A DNA stretch of 41,478 nucleotides. It comes from Eubacterium sp. GTDB taxonomy: Bacteria; Bacillota; Clostridia; Lachnospirales; Lachnospiraceae. The translations under genes and the position numbers were made by a program. Shown in pieces: positions 8,301-18,111 of this stretch (positions are counted from its first letter, which is position 1; the number at the start of each line of letters is the position of its first letter). The stretch lies in contig JAAWDZ010000018.1 of assembly GCA_022794015.1 (NCBI GenBank), positions 1 through 41,478 on the forward strand, written 5' to 3'. The notes below the pieces were generated by a model. That model had not been told where the DNA came from, ran no database searches, and worked only from the letters and a program-made list of their open reading frames with translations.

Positions 8301-11300
8301 TGCCAATCCTCTGGTTACAGAACGGCCGGATCCGCAGATTCTGTATGATGAAGCACAGAAATGTTATTATTTTACCGCATCCTATCCAGCATACGGAAAC
8401 GTTGATAACGGTTATGACCGTATTGTTCTGCGAAAGGCGGACACGATAAGCGGCCTTTCAGACGCTGAAACGGAAATTACAGTCTGGACTGCTCCTGCAT
8501 CCGGCCAGATGGCAAAACATGTATGGGCGCCGGAGCTGCATCAGATTGACGGAAAATGGTATATCTTTTTTGCAGCAGGCAATTCGGACAATGTCTGGGC
8601 CATCCGCCCTTACGTATTGGTATGCCAGGGCGAGGATCCCTACAATGCAGAGAACTGGAAAAAGGCAGACGGCACAGCCGAAATTCATGCCGCCACCAGC
8701 GAAAATACAAATTGCTTTACACATATGTCTCTGGATATGACATGGTTTACAAATGAAGATGCACAGGGCAATATCCATCATTATGTGATTTGGGCAGAGC
8801 TTTCCCCGTCCTCGCTGTACATTCAGGAAATCGATCCCGCGCAGCCATGGGCAGGCAAGGGAAAAGTGACCATGCTGACTACGCCGGAATACGGTTGGGA
8901 ACGCGACAGCGAGCTTGTCAATGAAGGTCCTGCTATTTTAAAGCATGACGGCAGGATATTCTGCACCTTCTCCGCGTCCGGCACCGGACCGGAATACTGC
9001 ATCGGACTTTTATATGCAGACGAATCTTCCGATCTGATGAATCCTGATTCCTGGACCAAGCTGTCGTATCCGCTTTTGACCTCTTCGGATGTGCCAGGTG
9101 AATATGGGCCGGGACACAACTCATTTACAACAGACACAGACGGCAACCCGGTATTTGTATATCATGCACGCTCGGAGGAATGTTACAAAGACCAGTGTGA
9201 TTATGCCTCAAACGATCCGCTCTACGATCCCTGCCGCCATGCGCGGGTTAAGAACGTACACTGGAGCACAGACGGCCTGCCGATTCTGAATTTGTCTGCA
9301 GATGCAGAGCTGCCCCAAGCGGCGCGGACTGTTACCGTACAGGTTACCGTCCGTCAGGATTCCCAGGAAACAAGGAATCTGAGCGATGCCATAGTTACAG
9401 GAGTAAAGGATGTGGTAGAAACCGGCGCACAGATCCGCCCTGAAATTTCAGTAAGATGGGGAACCGCCCCATTGGAAGAAAATACAGACTACACGGTTGC
9501 TTACGGGGAAAACAGGACTGGAAAAGGAACCGTTACCATTACAGCAGTAGAAGGCAGCCGCTATACCGGCGCCAAAACCATAGAATTTAAAATCCTGGCT
9601 TCTGTCATTGCAGATATCAGTTTTGATGATTTAACAGATGGATTAAAAGGAGGCAATGCCGTAGCTACCGTAGCCGGGGGCAGTATTGAACTGGTAGATC
9701 ATGAAGACGGCAAAGCAGCTAAATTTGTAAGTAACGAACAGGATTTCCTGAATCTGAAAGCAGCAGACGGCAGCAGCCTTCTGACCGGTTATGATGAGAT
9801 TACGATTTCCTATGATATCCTTCTTCCTTCTGTTTCTGGTACCAACTGGGTACTTTATGCCGCTCCGGATGCGTCCATGCTGTCCTGGGGAACAAACGGA
9901 AATAAAGAGCGTTACCTGGGCGTTATGGTAAAGGACGGAAATATAGAGGCAGAACGCTACCACAACAACGGCAGCCGTCCGACAAATCCTGCTGCATCTA
10001 TGGCAGCGGATACATGGCAGCACATAGATATTGTGTATACCAAAGACCGTACCGTACTTTATTTAAACGGACAGCGGAAGGATATGATTTTAAGCAGCTA
10101 TCAGCTAACAGGTATCCTTGGAAACGAAAGCATTTTCCAAATTGGCAAAGCGAACTGGGCGCCGGGCGAATATTCGAGCATGACCTTAGACAACTTTAAA
10201 ATTGTTGCAGGTATGGCTCTTTACGAGCAGGATAAAATCAAACAGGCCGAAACAGAGATTTCAAAAGCTTTAGGAGATACCACGCAGGTAATTCAGGATC
10301 TGACGCTTTTGACCCAGTCCTCAGACGGCGTCAAAATCACCTGGAGTTCAGACAATCCTGATATTGTCAGCACAGACGGCAAGGTAACAGTTCCGGAAAC
10401 ACAGGATACATCCGTGACGCTGACAGCGACCATCGGCGAAGGCGCGGACGCTACGACAAAGACCTACACGGTTACCGTTCTGGCTGCGGGAAATGCCGCA
10501 AAAGATCTGGCGGAGCAGCTTGCTCTTCCTTATTCAACTGCTGCCGGCAAAGAAGTCTACGGAAATATTACTCTTCCAAATACGGTAGACGGAAGCGGAA
10601 GCGTTACCTGGAGCACCGATCATCCGGAAATTGTCAATGTAAACGAAATTCCCGGAACAAACGGCTACGATCCGACGCCTGCCGGCACGGTGACAAGGCC
10701 CGCACAGGATACTGACGTTACAATGACCGCCCACGTCACATTAGGCAGCGGCAGTGCGGACAAAACCTTTACTTTTACGGTAAAGGCAGCTCCAAAACCT
10801 CTTACGGAAGATGATTATACCGATTATTTCTTTGCATACTTTACCGGAGAGGGCCATTCAGACGGCGAACAGATTTACTTCTCCGCAAGCCGCGACGGCT
10901 TAAACTGGAAAACCTTAAATGAAGGCGCTCCGACGCTTACCTCTACCCTGGGCGAAAAGGGCGTGCGCGATCCGTTTATCATCCGTTCCTTTGAAGGGGA
11001 TAAGTTCTACCTGATTGCCACAGATTTAAAAATTCACGGCGGAAACGGCTGGGACGCAGCACAGCAGGCCGGCAGCCAGTCGCTTATGGTGTGGGAATCC
11101 ACTGACCTTGTCAACTGGTCCAAACAGCGCATGGTGCAGGTATCGGCATCCATTGACGCGGGCTGTACCTGGGCGCCGGAAGCGGCTTATGATGAGCGGA
11201 CCGGAGAATATGTTGTCTTCTGGGCTTCCAAGGTGGCGGGCGACAGTTACGCCAAACAGAGGCTGTATTATGCGAAAACGCGCGATTTCTACAGCTTTAC

Positions 11301-14300
11301 CGAACCGAAGGTTTATATCGACTACGATCAGTCCAGTATTGATACGACTATGATCAAGGCAAACGGTTCTGTTTACCGTTACACCAAAAACGAAGGCGGA
11401 AACACAAATCAGCTTGGCGCGCTGACCAAAACTATTTTTATCGAAAAAGGCAGCGATATCCTGGGCAGCTTTACACAGATCCCATCCGACATACTAAACA
11501 GTGCGGATAACCAATATGTAGAAGGCCCGACCATTTACAAACTGAATAAAGACGACGCAAAAAAAGATACCTGGTGCCTGCTCGTTGACGATTTTGGCGG
11601 CGGCGGATACTACCCGCTGCTTACAACAGACTTAGACAGCGGTGAATTCACCAGACTGACAAGCGGCTACAAGCTTCCGGGCGGCAGCCGTACGCCGCGC
11701 CACGGTACGCCTTTGCGCATTACCGCAGCGGAATATGCTGCCGTAGCAGAAGCTTACAATGCTGAAAAAGACACTGTCACTATCTACGCAGCGGCTTATC
11801 AGAATGCGAAAGAGCTTACTGATACAACTCTGCCCGCACAGGTAGAAATCAACGGAGTCAAAACAGATGTTTCCTGGAGCTGGCCGTCTTCCAAATTTAC
11901 CGTACCTTACCAGACAGTTTCCCTGATCGGCGCTACAGCGGATTCGTCCTGTGAAGTCATTGCAAAAGTCGAAGTCCTTCCCCAAAAGGATCAGCCTCTT
12001 GCATATTTCGTAGACGCAGGCCGGGCAGATGGCAAAGAATCCAAAGCATTTGACGCCGTTTCAAAGCTTGCCAAAGATACGCTCAAAAACAAAGTTCCGG
12101 ATCAGCTCTATTCCGAAACGGATCGTTGGGGCAGGAACGCCAAATACAACTTAAAATCAGAAGGTACTCTTGACGTTACTGACAAATCCCAAACCGGGCT
12201 TTACGGAGAAAACGGAAGTGTAAACAGTCTTACCTGGCGCTGTTATCTGGAAGCGGGCACTTATACCGTAACCGCAGGCATGCGTGAATGGTGGGATGGA
12301 CCGCGCCGTATGTACTTAAAAATATCTGGAGATCATACAGACGCTGCCACCTCAGACCTCATTACAGTATCAAAGAGTAATCCTACGGCAACCGAATCTC
12401 TGACCTTCCAGGTGAAGTCAGACGGCATTGTCACCATTAGCATAGAAAATCAGGAGGATAGCGACGCTCCGGCAGTAAGCTGGTTTGCAGTAGCAAAAGG
12501 CGCGATCCAGGAACCTGACGTATCTACCGAAATCATTGTAGACGGCAACGAAGTAACCAAGGCTGCCGCCAACAAAAACGGCCTGACCTGGAAAGGCTAT
12601 GGCCTGCTCAGCGGCAACAGCACAAGCGATCTTTTGATGGATTACAAGCAGGAATCACCGGACGCTTACAACGAAATGCTGGAAGTCCTGTTTGGCGGCG
12701 AACATCCGCTTATCAACCACATCAAGATGGAAATGGGAAATGACGGCAATAACTCTACGGGCGCCGATTCCTGTACAATGCGCTTTGAAAATGAAGAAGC
12801 AGACGCTTCCAGAAGCCCTGGCTTTGCACTTGCAGCAGACGCCAAAAAAATCAATCCGGATGTAAAGGTAAGCTTTTTACGCTGGGAGATGCCTGCATGG
12901 GTAAAAGCCGCATGGGACAGCGACCGCACAGGCAAAGGTTACGAAGCCGTATACAAATGGTACAGTGAAACTATTTTTGACGCCTATGAAAAATACGGCT
13001 ATATTGTGGATTATGTAGACCCGGATAAAAATGAAACCAGAGACCCGGACGAAGACTTTATCAAATGGTTCCGCAAACGGGTATCGGGCGAAACCAACTT
13101 CCCGTCTTATATGGATCAGGCGGCTAAAGATGCTTACCACGGCATCAAAATCATTGCCTCCGATGAAAATACGACATTAAACATCGTACCCAGTATGCGA
13201 AATGACAGCGAGCTTTACGATGCCGTAGACGCCATCGGCTTCCACTATTCTACCGGTACGCAGAGTTCTACGGAAGATTACCGGAATATGGCGGATAAGG
13301 ACGACAAGGAAGTATGGTACAGTGAAGGCTGTGCAGTTTTCAGCTACACGGAATACCAGAAAAACAAGACGGATTCTTACGGCGGCGGCACCATCGGCGG
13401 TTATCAAAGCCCGCTTGCACTTGCGGATAACTTCATTGCAAGCTTTGTTTACTCCCGTAAGACCCACTATATTTTCCAGCCCGCCATCGGCTCCTTCTAT
13501 GAAGGCGCACAGTACGACCACAAAGAGCTTTTAAGCGCAAGGGAACCCTGGGCGGGTTACATACACTACGATCCGGCAATTTATATGCTGCAGCATTTTA
13601 CCAAATTCTCCAAAAACGGCTGGGAAAATAAAGACAACACGGCCGGAATCTGGCGCGTAATTGCAAATGCCAGCGGCAATACCTCCGGCAACCGCGGCGA
13701 CCTGGGCCACCTGGTGAACGAAAGCGGAAATCCAAGCTATTTAACGCTTGCATCCCCGGATAAATCTGCTTTTTCCATTGTACTTGTAAACAACAGTAAT
13801 AAAACGCTTCCCTATACCGTAAAAGCTCAGAATATGGATATTGCACAGGGAGCTGCACTGGAAATTTGGGAGACAAAAACAGACAGCTATATGCAGTACA
13901 AGGGAGAATCCGCTTATGTAAACGGCTGCTACGAGGTAGAAATTGAACCGTATTCTATGGTAACCTTAACCACCTTAGACTGCAATGAAACAGAATCGTA
14001 TCAGGAGCGCCTTCCAGAAGAACGCGAAAAGACCGTTTTGGATACGGATAGTACCGGAGCAAAACAGGATACGACAGACCATACCCTCTATGCCGACGAT
14101 TTTAACTACGCAGGATACGATGAAACCTATCTTGCCGGCAGAGGAAATGAACCGCGATATGCCGTAGACTTCACCGGAGCATGGGTGGTAGAAAACGGAA
14201 AGCTCAAGCAGCTTTTAAACCAGTCTGTCAGCGAATGGAATCCGAATGAGCCAAATACGGTGATTGGTGATTTCCGTTGGATGAACTACAAAGCAGGCGT

Positions 14301-17300
14301 AGATGTCACCGTCACAGGCGATGGCTATGCGGGCATTAACATCCGTCAGCAGACAGGCATGGGCTTTGAAGGAAGCGGCTATAGCCTGCGCATCACAAAG
14401 GACGGCAAATGGACGCTGAAAAAACGCGCCAATACTTTAGCAACCGGACAGGCAGATGTAAACACAGATGGAACCTACCGTCTGGAATTAGAAGGCCGCG
14501 GTGCATTTATCACCGCCTGGGTAGATGGAACTGCAGTCGCCGTCTACAACGACCCTGCTCCGGAATATTTCGGACGCATCCGGTTGGGATGCAATTGGGC
14601 CGAAACCACCTTTGACAACTTAAAGGCGGAAACATTAGAAGGCTATGAGCCTTATGCAACGAAACTCATTGACAATGCATCTGATGATGTGGCTTATACC
14701 GGAAACTGGAACATCATCGCAGGCGCGGGCGGCAGCAACAACGACTGGTATCGTTCCACCAGCACGACGTCACAGGCAAACGCCACATTCCATTTTGCGA
14801 TAAATGGCGGCGGATTTGCACTGATTGGCGCAAATAACGGTTCTGCTGTCCTGGATATTGAAGCAGACGAAAAGAAAGTAGCGGAAAATGTCTCCGTACA
14901 GGCCAGCAGCCAGCACTGCGCATCCTATATCCAGTATGGCCTTGCCGATGGGGCGCATGACATTACCGTAACTGTAAAATCCGGCACATTTGTACTTGAC
15001 GCTATTCATGTGCTGCCATATAACGAGGCAGACAACAGCGATCGTATCGTAAGCGTAGAACCTGTTTACGGCGCGGCATTTGAGGGCAGCGCTCCGCAGC
15101 TGCCGGATACGGTTCTCTGTACAAAACAAAGCGGTGAGCAGGTCGTAGAAGAAGTAACCTGGCAGACAGAAAATTTCCGTGGAAAAGCATACGAAACCAC
15201 ATTAGCAAGCGGAATTACCAATGACAGCGGTACTCCGGTCAGCGCCAAAGTGGAAGTCATTCCTGCCAAAGCAAATAAACTGGTATACTTTATTGACGCC
15301 AGCAGGGATGCCGGCAAGGAATCCCTTGCCTTTGATCTGATTGACTCCATAGCAGGAAATACCTTAAAGAACAAAGTCGCCGATCAGGAATACAATTCAG
15401 ACTCCAAATGGGGCCGTACCGGAAATAACTTCCGTGAAAAAGGCACCTCAGGTTTGGATATTACCGATAAATACCAGACCGGCTGGTATAGCAGTTCCAA
15501 AACAGAATGGCTTACCTACCAGCTTTATCTGGAAGCCGGAGATTATGAACTGACCGCAGGTTTCTGCGAATGGTGGAACAACCGAAGCATGAAGATCTCC
15601 GTAAGCGGCGAAAGCATTGACAAAGTAACCTCACAGAACATTTCCATAAGCCAAAAAGGAGACAGTTCCAAAGGGTCCGTAACATTTACGGTAAAGGAAG
15701 ACGGTATCGCTTTACTTGAAATCGAAAATGCTGCTGCAAACGGCGAAGCGCCTGTTTTAAGCTGGTTTGGCGTAGCTTCGTTAAAAGATGATTCCGCGAT
15801 TGAAGAAAGTAAATCGAAACTGCAGCAAACCTTAAACAGCTATCGGGATTTAGACGCTGCTGTTTATACATCAGAAAGCTGGAAAATATTCGAAGCAGCC
15901 AAAAATGCAGCCGAAAATCTGCTTGCACTTACAGATGTAACGGCAGAAGAACTGGACGAAGCAGAACAAGCTCTAAGAAATGCTTTTGGTAAACTGGTAA
16001 CAAAAGAATTTGCCGACGCACAAAATAGCCTGCGTGCAGAGATTGAAAAGTATAAAGATACAGATTCCTCGCTCTACACAGCAAACAGCTATCAAGTATT
16101 TGCCGATGCTCTGAAAAATGCACAGGATACGTTGGCAGACGAGAGTTCTGTCGTGGCAGACTTCAATTTGGCAAAAGCAGCTCTTACCGATGCATTCGGC
16201 AAACTGGTTACAATTGAGTTTGAAAATGCCAGAAATGAACTGCAGGCAGAAATTGAAAAGTATGCAGACATAAACGCTTCCATCTACACCGATGACAGCT
16301 ACAGGATATTCGAAAGCGCCCTGCAGCATGCAAGGGACGTATTGGCAGACGAAATTTCTGCTGTGGCAGACTTCAATTCGGCAAAAGCAGCTCTTACCGA
16401 TGCTTTTAACAAACTGGTTACAGTCGAGTTTGAAAATGCCAGAAATGAACTGCAGGCAGAAATTGAGAAATATGCAGATATAAACGCTTCCATCTACACC
16501 GATGACAGCTACAGAGTATTCGAAAAAGCGCTGCAGCACGCACAGAATGTATTGGCAGACGACAGTTCTGCTGTAGCAGACTTTACGAAAGCAAAAGCAG
16601 CGCTGACCGATGCTTTTGGCAAATTGGTTATAAAAGATCTTGCGGAGGCCAAAGACGCTCTGCGTGCAGAGATTGAAAAATATGCCGGTATAAACGCTTC
16701 ACTTTATACGCCCGAAAGCTATCAGACGTTTGCAGACGCTCTGCAGCATGCAAAAAACGTACTGGCAGACGACAGCCTGACCGCTGCAGATTTTAATGCG
16801 GCAAAAGCAGCTCTTACCGATGCATTTAACAAGTTAGTTACAAAAGAGCTTGCAGCAGCCAGAAATGAACTGCGCGCAGAGATTGAAAAGCATAAAAATA
16901 CAGACTCCGCGCCCTATACCGAAAACAGCTATCTGTCATTTGCAAACGCTCTGTCGCATGCTCAGGATGTATTAACAAAAGACAGCACAGCTGCGGAATT
17001 AAACGCTGCAAAAACAGCTCTTACCGAAGCATTCCGTAACTTAATTACAAAAACACTTGCAGAGGCCCAAAATAACCTTCGTAAAGAGCTTGAAAAATAT
17101 GCAGATACAGATTCTTCCATTTACACAGCCGTCAGCTATCAGATATTCGCAAACGCCCTGCAGCATGCGAAGAACGTACTTGCCAAAAAAGACAGCACAG
17201 CCGAAGATTTAAATGCTGCAAAAGAGGCTGTAACAGCGGCTTTTGGAAAATTAGTAACAAACGCATATACCGATGCAAAAGCAGATCTGCTGGCAGAAAT

Positions 17301-18057
17301 TAATAAATATCAGAGCCTGGATTTCTCCGGTTATACAGCTGAAAGCTATCAGATCGTTGCAGACGCACTGGCCGCGGCAATACGTGTTTTAAATGACAGC
17401 GCGTCCACACCAGAACAGCTCGCACAGGCCAAAGCAGCTTTGGCAAAAGCGTACGCCGGCTTAACAGTTTCCAAAACAGAGCCGCCAGTTACAACGACAA
17501 AGACCGCACTTACCGCGCCGACTGTAAAATCCGTAAAGAGCACGGCAGGAAAATCCGGTTCACAGGTTACAATCGTTTTAAATAAAGTTGCCAATGCCGA
17601 TTCCTACACCGTATTCCGCAAAATCGGATCTAAAGTAACAAAGATCGGCGTTACAACAACAGGCACCATCGTTGATACCAAACCGGTTAGTGGAAAAAAA
17701 GCATCCTACTATGCAGTTGCCTCCTCCGGCGATACATTAAAATATACGGACAGTGTGGCAGGAGCTGCAAAGTCAATTACAATTGCAAGGGATACCACGA
17801 AAGTGACCGTAAAACGGTCCGGCAAAAAAGTCACCATTTCATATAAGAAAGTGAAAAATGCCAAAGGATATCTGATTTACCGTTCGACGAAGAAAAAAGG
17901 CGCTTATACAAAGCTGACCAAAAAGCCGGTTAAGAAGACTTCTTATACAGATAAGACAGCTAAATCCGGGAAAACTTACTATTATAAAGTAGTTGTTGTC
18001 GGCAAGAATACCACATACAGCGCAGGTAAAGTTTCGAAGAAAGTAAAGATAAAATAA
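5395..18057 (+). CDS. Giant secreted multimodular glycosidase (GH43, GH59, FIVAR)
   Basis: The 4220-residue protein starts with a signal peptide (1 to about 29, cut near VYA-A). Modules in order: LamG-like (45-245), Ig-like, LamG-like (337-545), two Ig-like repeats, a degenerate GH43-like unit (716-892), GH43 (976-1306; D979, E1047, E1177), Ig-like, LamG-like (1402-1608), two Ig-like, GH43 (1803-2124; D1859, E1929, E2043), a binding module (2200-2375), GH59 (2383-2862; probable acid/base E2547 in NETR and nucleophile E2644 in WYSEG), a lectin-like domain (to 3086), further binding modules to 3466, eight FIVAR repeats (3467-4025) and two FN3-like domains ending Lys-rich, without LPxTG. Expected activities are alpha-arabinosidase or related GH43 cleavage plus beta-galactosyl hydrolysis. 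Arabinogalactan is a plausible substrate (inference). The RBS AAGGAG is unusually far from the ATG (17 nt). Confidence 0.9.
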   Translation: MKVRSKLLAGLLAISMVMPGLSPAAVYAASDLDSAGESTNAMILADFNFDSMNDGETEFDGGNAAAAIFGENVSLADHENNGKALSLGSGSYLDVTAADGSSLLTGWDDITISFDLKPTTTNSWILYAAPDTNSQTYQNEHYLGLLYENGNTLTVERYNNSGGRPGSLSGKEAFTPNEWHHVEIAVTEPKTVLTVNGEEIASSDSAYLLSDILKDASILQIGKANWGSGEYSDMQLDNLKITARIGNSVSLPECVSVMEGKSKTIAVNGISKYANPSISYESADTNIAVVDENGKITGNQAGTTEITAAISMGTAVKQLTTAITVEKAAEAVPVFSLDFDDESIGDASALSKGLSAYDGSPVYEAGRLGKAIRLDNYGLRLNQEDVGQNYTVSLWMKHDTALTDNQQILFLGHGTNESENWLDIAGDRNNSGNYKIWTRNKAVSPNNWYYIDESVKQKTGEWTMLSLTGNGTDFDVYFNGQPVTLTGDTSTSVIQNAANVLNSAGQDIFIGVNNWDSVFDGLVDDVTVYNQDLTAEDILALYEKQYTEHIAENFSLGDLTAVSENLTLPQTAGDTTVIWSSNHPDIISEDGTVTRQDSDTDVTLTAVFSLGSARVEKTYTATVKRIDPMADLTAAADALTIRKVTDTDLTLPDKGILDTTINWTSSNPSVLSNDGKIIARPATGEGNAKVTLTAALSKGSDRQTKTFTVEVLEAYYGYIYGYITGDNDRTGSLHLAYSKDGKVFTALNSNAGIHFAHIDPANTDKSLSTGIRFTEISLFRKADGTFGLAAPLGKDQKQLYLYDSRDLISYGDETLLNAGQSVGSVSKVSVSCDTAGSYGIYWTNGSSQYVNRTDDLKTLSAAEAASYTVPEITAEMLPDGARNGSMIRVTKTEYENLLNYFKTVSYQETEAIAAVTVDTAAEIKNALPDTVSISYDDGSSSAMQVDWDLDTPDFSKAGTYTVTGNLSAYANPLVTERPDPQILYDEAQKCYYFTASYPAYGNVDNGYDRIVLRKADTISGLSDAETEITVWTAPASGQMAKHVWAPELHQIDGKWYIFFAAGNSDNVWAIRPYVLVCQGEDPYNAENWKKADGTAEIHAATSENTNCFTHMSLDMTWFTNEDAQGNIHHYVIWAELSPSSLYIQEIDPAQPWAGKGKVTMLTTPEYGWERDSELVNEGPAILKHDGRIFCTFSASGTGPEYCIGLLYADESSDLMNPDSWTKLSYPLLTSSDVPGEYGPGHNSFTTDTDGNPVFVYHARSEECYKDQCDYASNDPLYDPCRHARVKNVHWSTDGLPILNLSADAELPQAARTVTVQVTVRQDSQETRNLSDAIVTGVKDVVETGAQIRPEISVRWGTAPLEENTDYTVAYGENRTGKGTVTITAVEGSRYTGAKTIEFKILASVIADISFDDLTDGLKGGNAVATVAGGSIELVDHEDGKAAKFVSNEQDFLNLKAADGSSLLTGYDEITISYDILLPSVSGTNWVLYAAPDASMLSWGTNGNKERYLGVMVKDGNIEAERYHNNGSRPTNPAASMAADTWQHIDIVYTKDRTVLYLNGQRKDMILSSYQLTGILGNESIFQIGKANWAPGEYSSMTLDNFKIVAGMALYEQDKIKQAETEISKALGDTTQVIQDLTLLTQSSDGVKITWSSDNPDIVSTDGKVTVPETQDTSVTLTATIGEGADATTKTYTVTVLAAGNAAKDLAEQLALPYSTAAGKEVYGNITLPNTVDGSGSVTWSTDHPEIVNVNEIPGTNGYDPTPAGTVTRPAQDTDVTMTAHVTLGSGSADKTFTFTVKAAPKPLTEDDYTDYFFAYFTGEGHSDGEQIYFSASRDGLNWKTLNEGAPTLTSTLGEKGVRDPFIIRSFEGDKFYLIATDLKIHGGNGWDAAQQAGSQSLMVWESTDLVNWSKQRMVQVSASIDAGCTWAPEAAYDERTGEYVVFWASKVAGDSYAKQRLYYAKTRDFYSFTEPKVYIDYDQSSIDTTMIKANGSVYRYTKNEGGNTNQLGALTKTIFIEKGSDILGSFTQIPSDILNSADNQYVEGPTIYKLNKDDAKKDTWCLLVDDFGGGGYYPLLTTDLDSGEFTRLTSGYKLPGGSRTPRHGTPLRITAAEYAAVAEAYNAEKDTVTIYAAAYQNAKELTDTTLPAQVEINGVKTDVSWSWPSSKFTVPYQTVSLIGATADSSCEVIAKVEVLPQKDQPLAYFVDAGRADGKESKAFDAVSKLAKDTLKNKVPDQLYSETDRWGRNAKYNLKSEGTLDVTDKSQTGLYGENGSVNSLTWRCYLEAGTYTVTAGMREWWDGPRRMYLKISGDHTDAATSDLITVSKSNPTATESLTFQVKSDGIVTISIENQEDSDAPAVSWFAVAKGAIQEPDVSTEIIVDGNEVTKAAANKNGLTWKGYGLLSGNSTSDLLMDYKQESPDAYNEMLEVLFGGEHPLINHIKMEMGNDGNNSTGADSCTMRFENEEADASRSPGFALAADAKKINPDVKVSFLRWEMPAWVKAAWDSDRTGKGYEAVYKWYSETIFDAYEKYGYIVDYVDPDKNETRDPDEDFIKWFRKRVSGETNFPSYMDQAAKDAYHGIKIIASDENTTLNIVPSMRNDSELYDAVDAIGFHYSTGTQSSTEDYRNMADKDDKEVWYSEGCAVFSYTEYQKNKTDSYGGGTIGGYQSPLALADNFIASFVYSRKTHYIFQPAIGSFYEGAQYDHKELLSAREPWAGYIHYDPAIYMLQHFTKFSKNGWENKDNTAGIWRVIANASGNTSGNRGDLGHLVNESGNPSYLTLASPDKSAFSIVLVNNSNKTLPYTVKAQNMDIAQGAALEIWETKTDSYMQYKGESAYVNGCYEVEIEPYSMVTLTTLDCNETESYQERLPEEREKTVLDTDSTGAKQDTTDHTLYADDFNYAGYDETYLAGRGNEPRYAVDFTGAWVVENGKLKQLLNQSVSEWNPNEPNTVIGDFRWMNYKAGVDVTVTGDGYAGINIRQQTGMGFEGSGYSLRITKDGKWTLKKRANTLATGQADVNTDGTYRLELEGRGAFITAWVDGTAVAVYNDPAPEYFGRIRLGCNWAETTFDNLKAETLEGYEPYATKLIDNASDDVAYTGNWNIIAGAGGSNNDWYRSTSTTSQANATFHFAINGGGFALIGANNGSAVLDIEADEKKVAENVSVQASSQHCASYIQYGLADGAHDITVTVKSGTFVLDAIHVLPYNEADNSDRIVSVEPVYGAAFEGSAPQLPDTVLCTKQSGEQVVEEVTWQTENFRGKAYETTLASGITNDSGTPVSAKVEVIPAKANKLVYFIDASRDAGKESLAFDLIDSIAGNTLKNKVADQEYNSDSKWGRTGNNFREKGTSGLDITDKYQTGWYSSSKTEWLTYQLYLEAGDYELTAGFCEWWNNRSMKISVSGESIDKVTSQNISISQKGDSSKGSVTFTVKEDGIALLEIENAAANGEAPVLSWFGVASLKDDSAIEESKSKLQQTLNSYRDLDAAVYTSESWKIFEAAKNAAENLLALTDVTAEELDEAEQALRNAFGKLVTKEFADAQNSLRAEIEKYKDTDSSLYTANSYQVFADALKNAQDTLADESSVVADFNLAKAALTDAFGKLVTIEFENARNELQAEIEKYADINASIYTDDSYRIFESALQHARDVLADEISAVADFNSAKAALTDAFNKLVTVEFENARNELQAEIEKYADINASIYTDDSYRVFEKALQHAQNVLADDSSAVADFTKAKAALTDAFGKLVIKDLAEAKDALRAEIEKYAGINASLYTPESYQTFADALQHAKNVLADDSLTAADFNAAKAALTDAFNKLVTKELAAARNELRAEIEKHKNTDSAPYTENSYLSFANALSHAQDVLTKDSTAAELNAAKTALTEAFRNLITKTLAEAQNNLRKELEKYADTDSSIYTAVSYQIFANALQHAKNVLAKKDSTAEDLNAAKEAVTAAFGKLVTNAYTDAKADLLAEINKYQSLDFSGYTAESYQIVADALAAAIRVLNDSASTPEQLAQAKAALAKAYAGLTVSKTEPPVTTTKTALTAPTVKSVKSTAGKSGSQVTIVLNKVANADSYTVFRKIGSKVTKIGVTTTGTIVDTKPVSGKKASYYAVASSGDTLKYTDSVAGAAKSITIARDTTKVTVKRSGKKVTISYKKVKNAKGYLIYRSTKKKGAYTKLTKKPVKKTSYTDKTAKSGKTYYYKVVVVGKNTTYSAGKVSKKVKIK
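15793..17472 (+). repeat. Eight tandem FIVAR repeats (about 210 bp each)
   Basis: Units begin near 15793, 16006, 16216, 16426, 16636, 16846, 17053 and 17263. Each encodes about 70 residues with the core pattern L-AEIEKY, YT--SY--F--AL--A and AKAAL-DAF-KLVT. Units 3 and 4 are almost identical in DNA over their first half, indicating recent duplication. FIVAR domains form helical stalks or bind sugars in surface proteins. Confidence 0.9.
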
Positions 18058-18064
18058 TCCATTA

Positions 18065-18109
18065 AAAATACCTGCGGGAAACGCCAAATCTGTTTCCCGC
18101 AGGTATTTT
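18065..18109. terminator. Bidirectional terminator between convergent genes
   Basis: A perfect 18-bp stem AAAATACCTGCGGGAAAC / GTTTCCCGCAGGTATTTT with a 9-nt loop is flanked by A/T runs on both sides. It serves the giant glycosidase gene (plus) and the polyphosphate transferase gene (minus), whose stop codon lies 3 bp away. Confidence 0.92.
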
Positions 18110-18111
18110 AT

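Noticed and set aside
15973-16539. 188-codon antisense frame in the FIVAR region
   Set aside because: It is a periodic shadow of the repeated coding sequence; the Cys/Phe-rich product follows the repeat period and no RBS exists.
15793-17472. CRISPR-like array
   Set aside because: The repeats are 210 bp long, coding and diverged, with no short repeat-spacer pattern.
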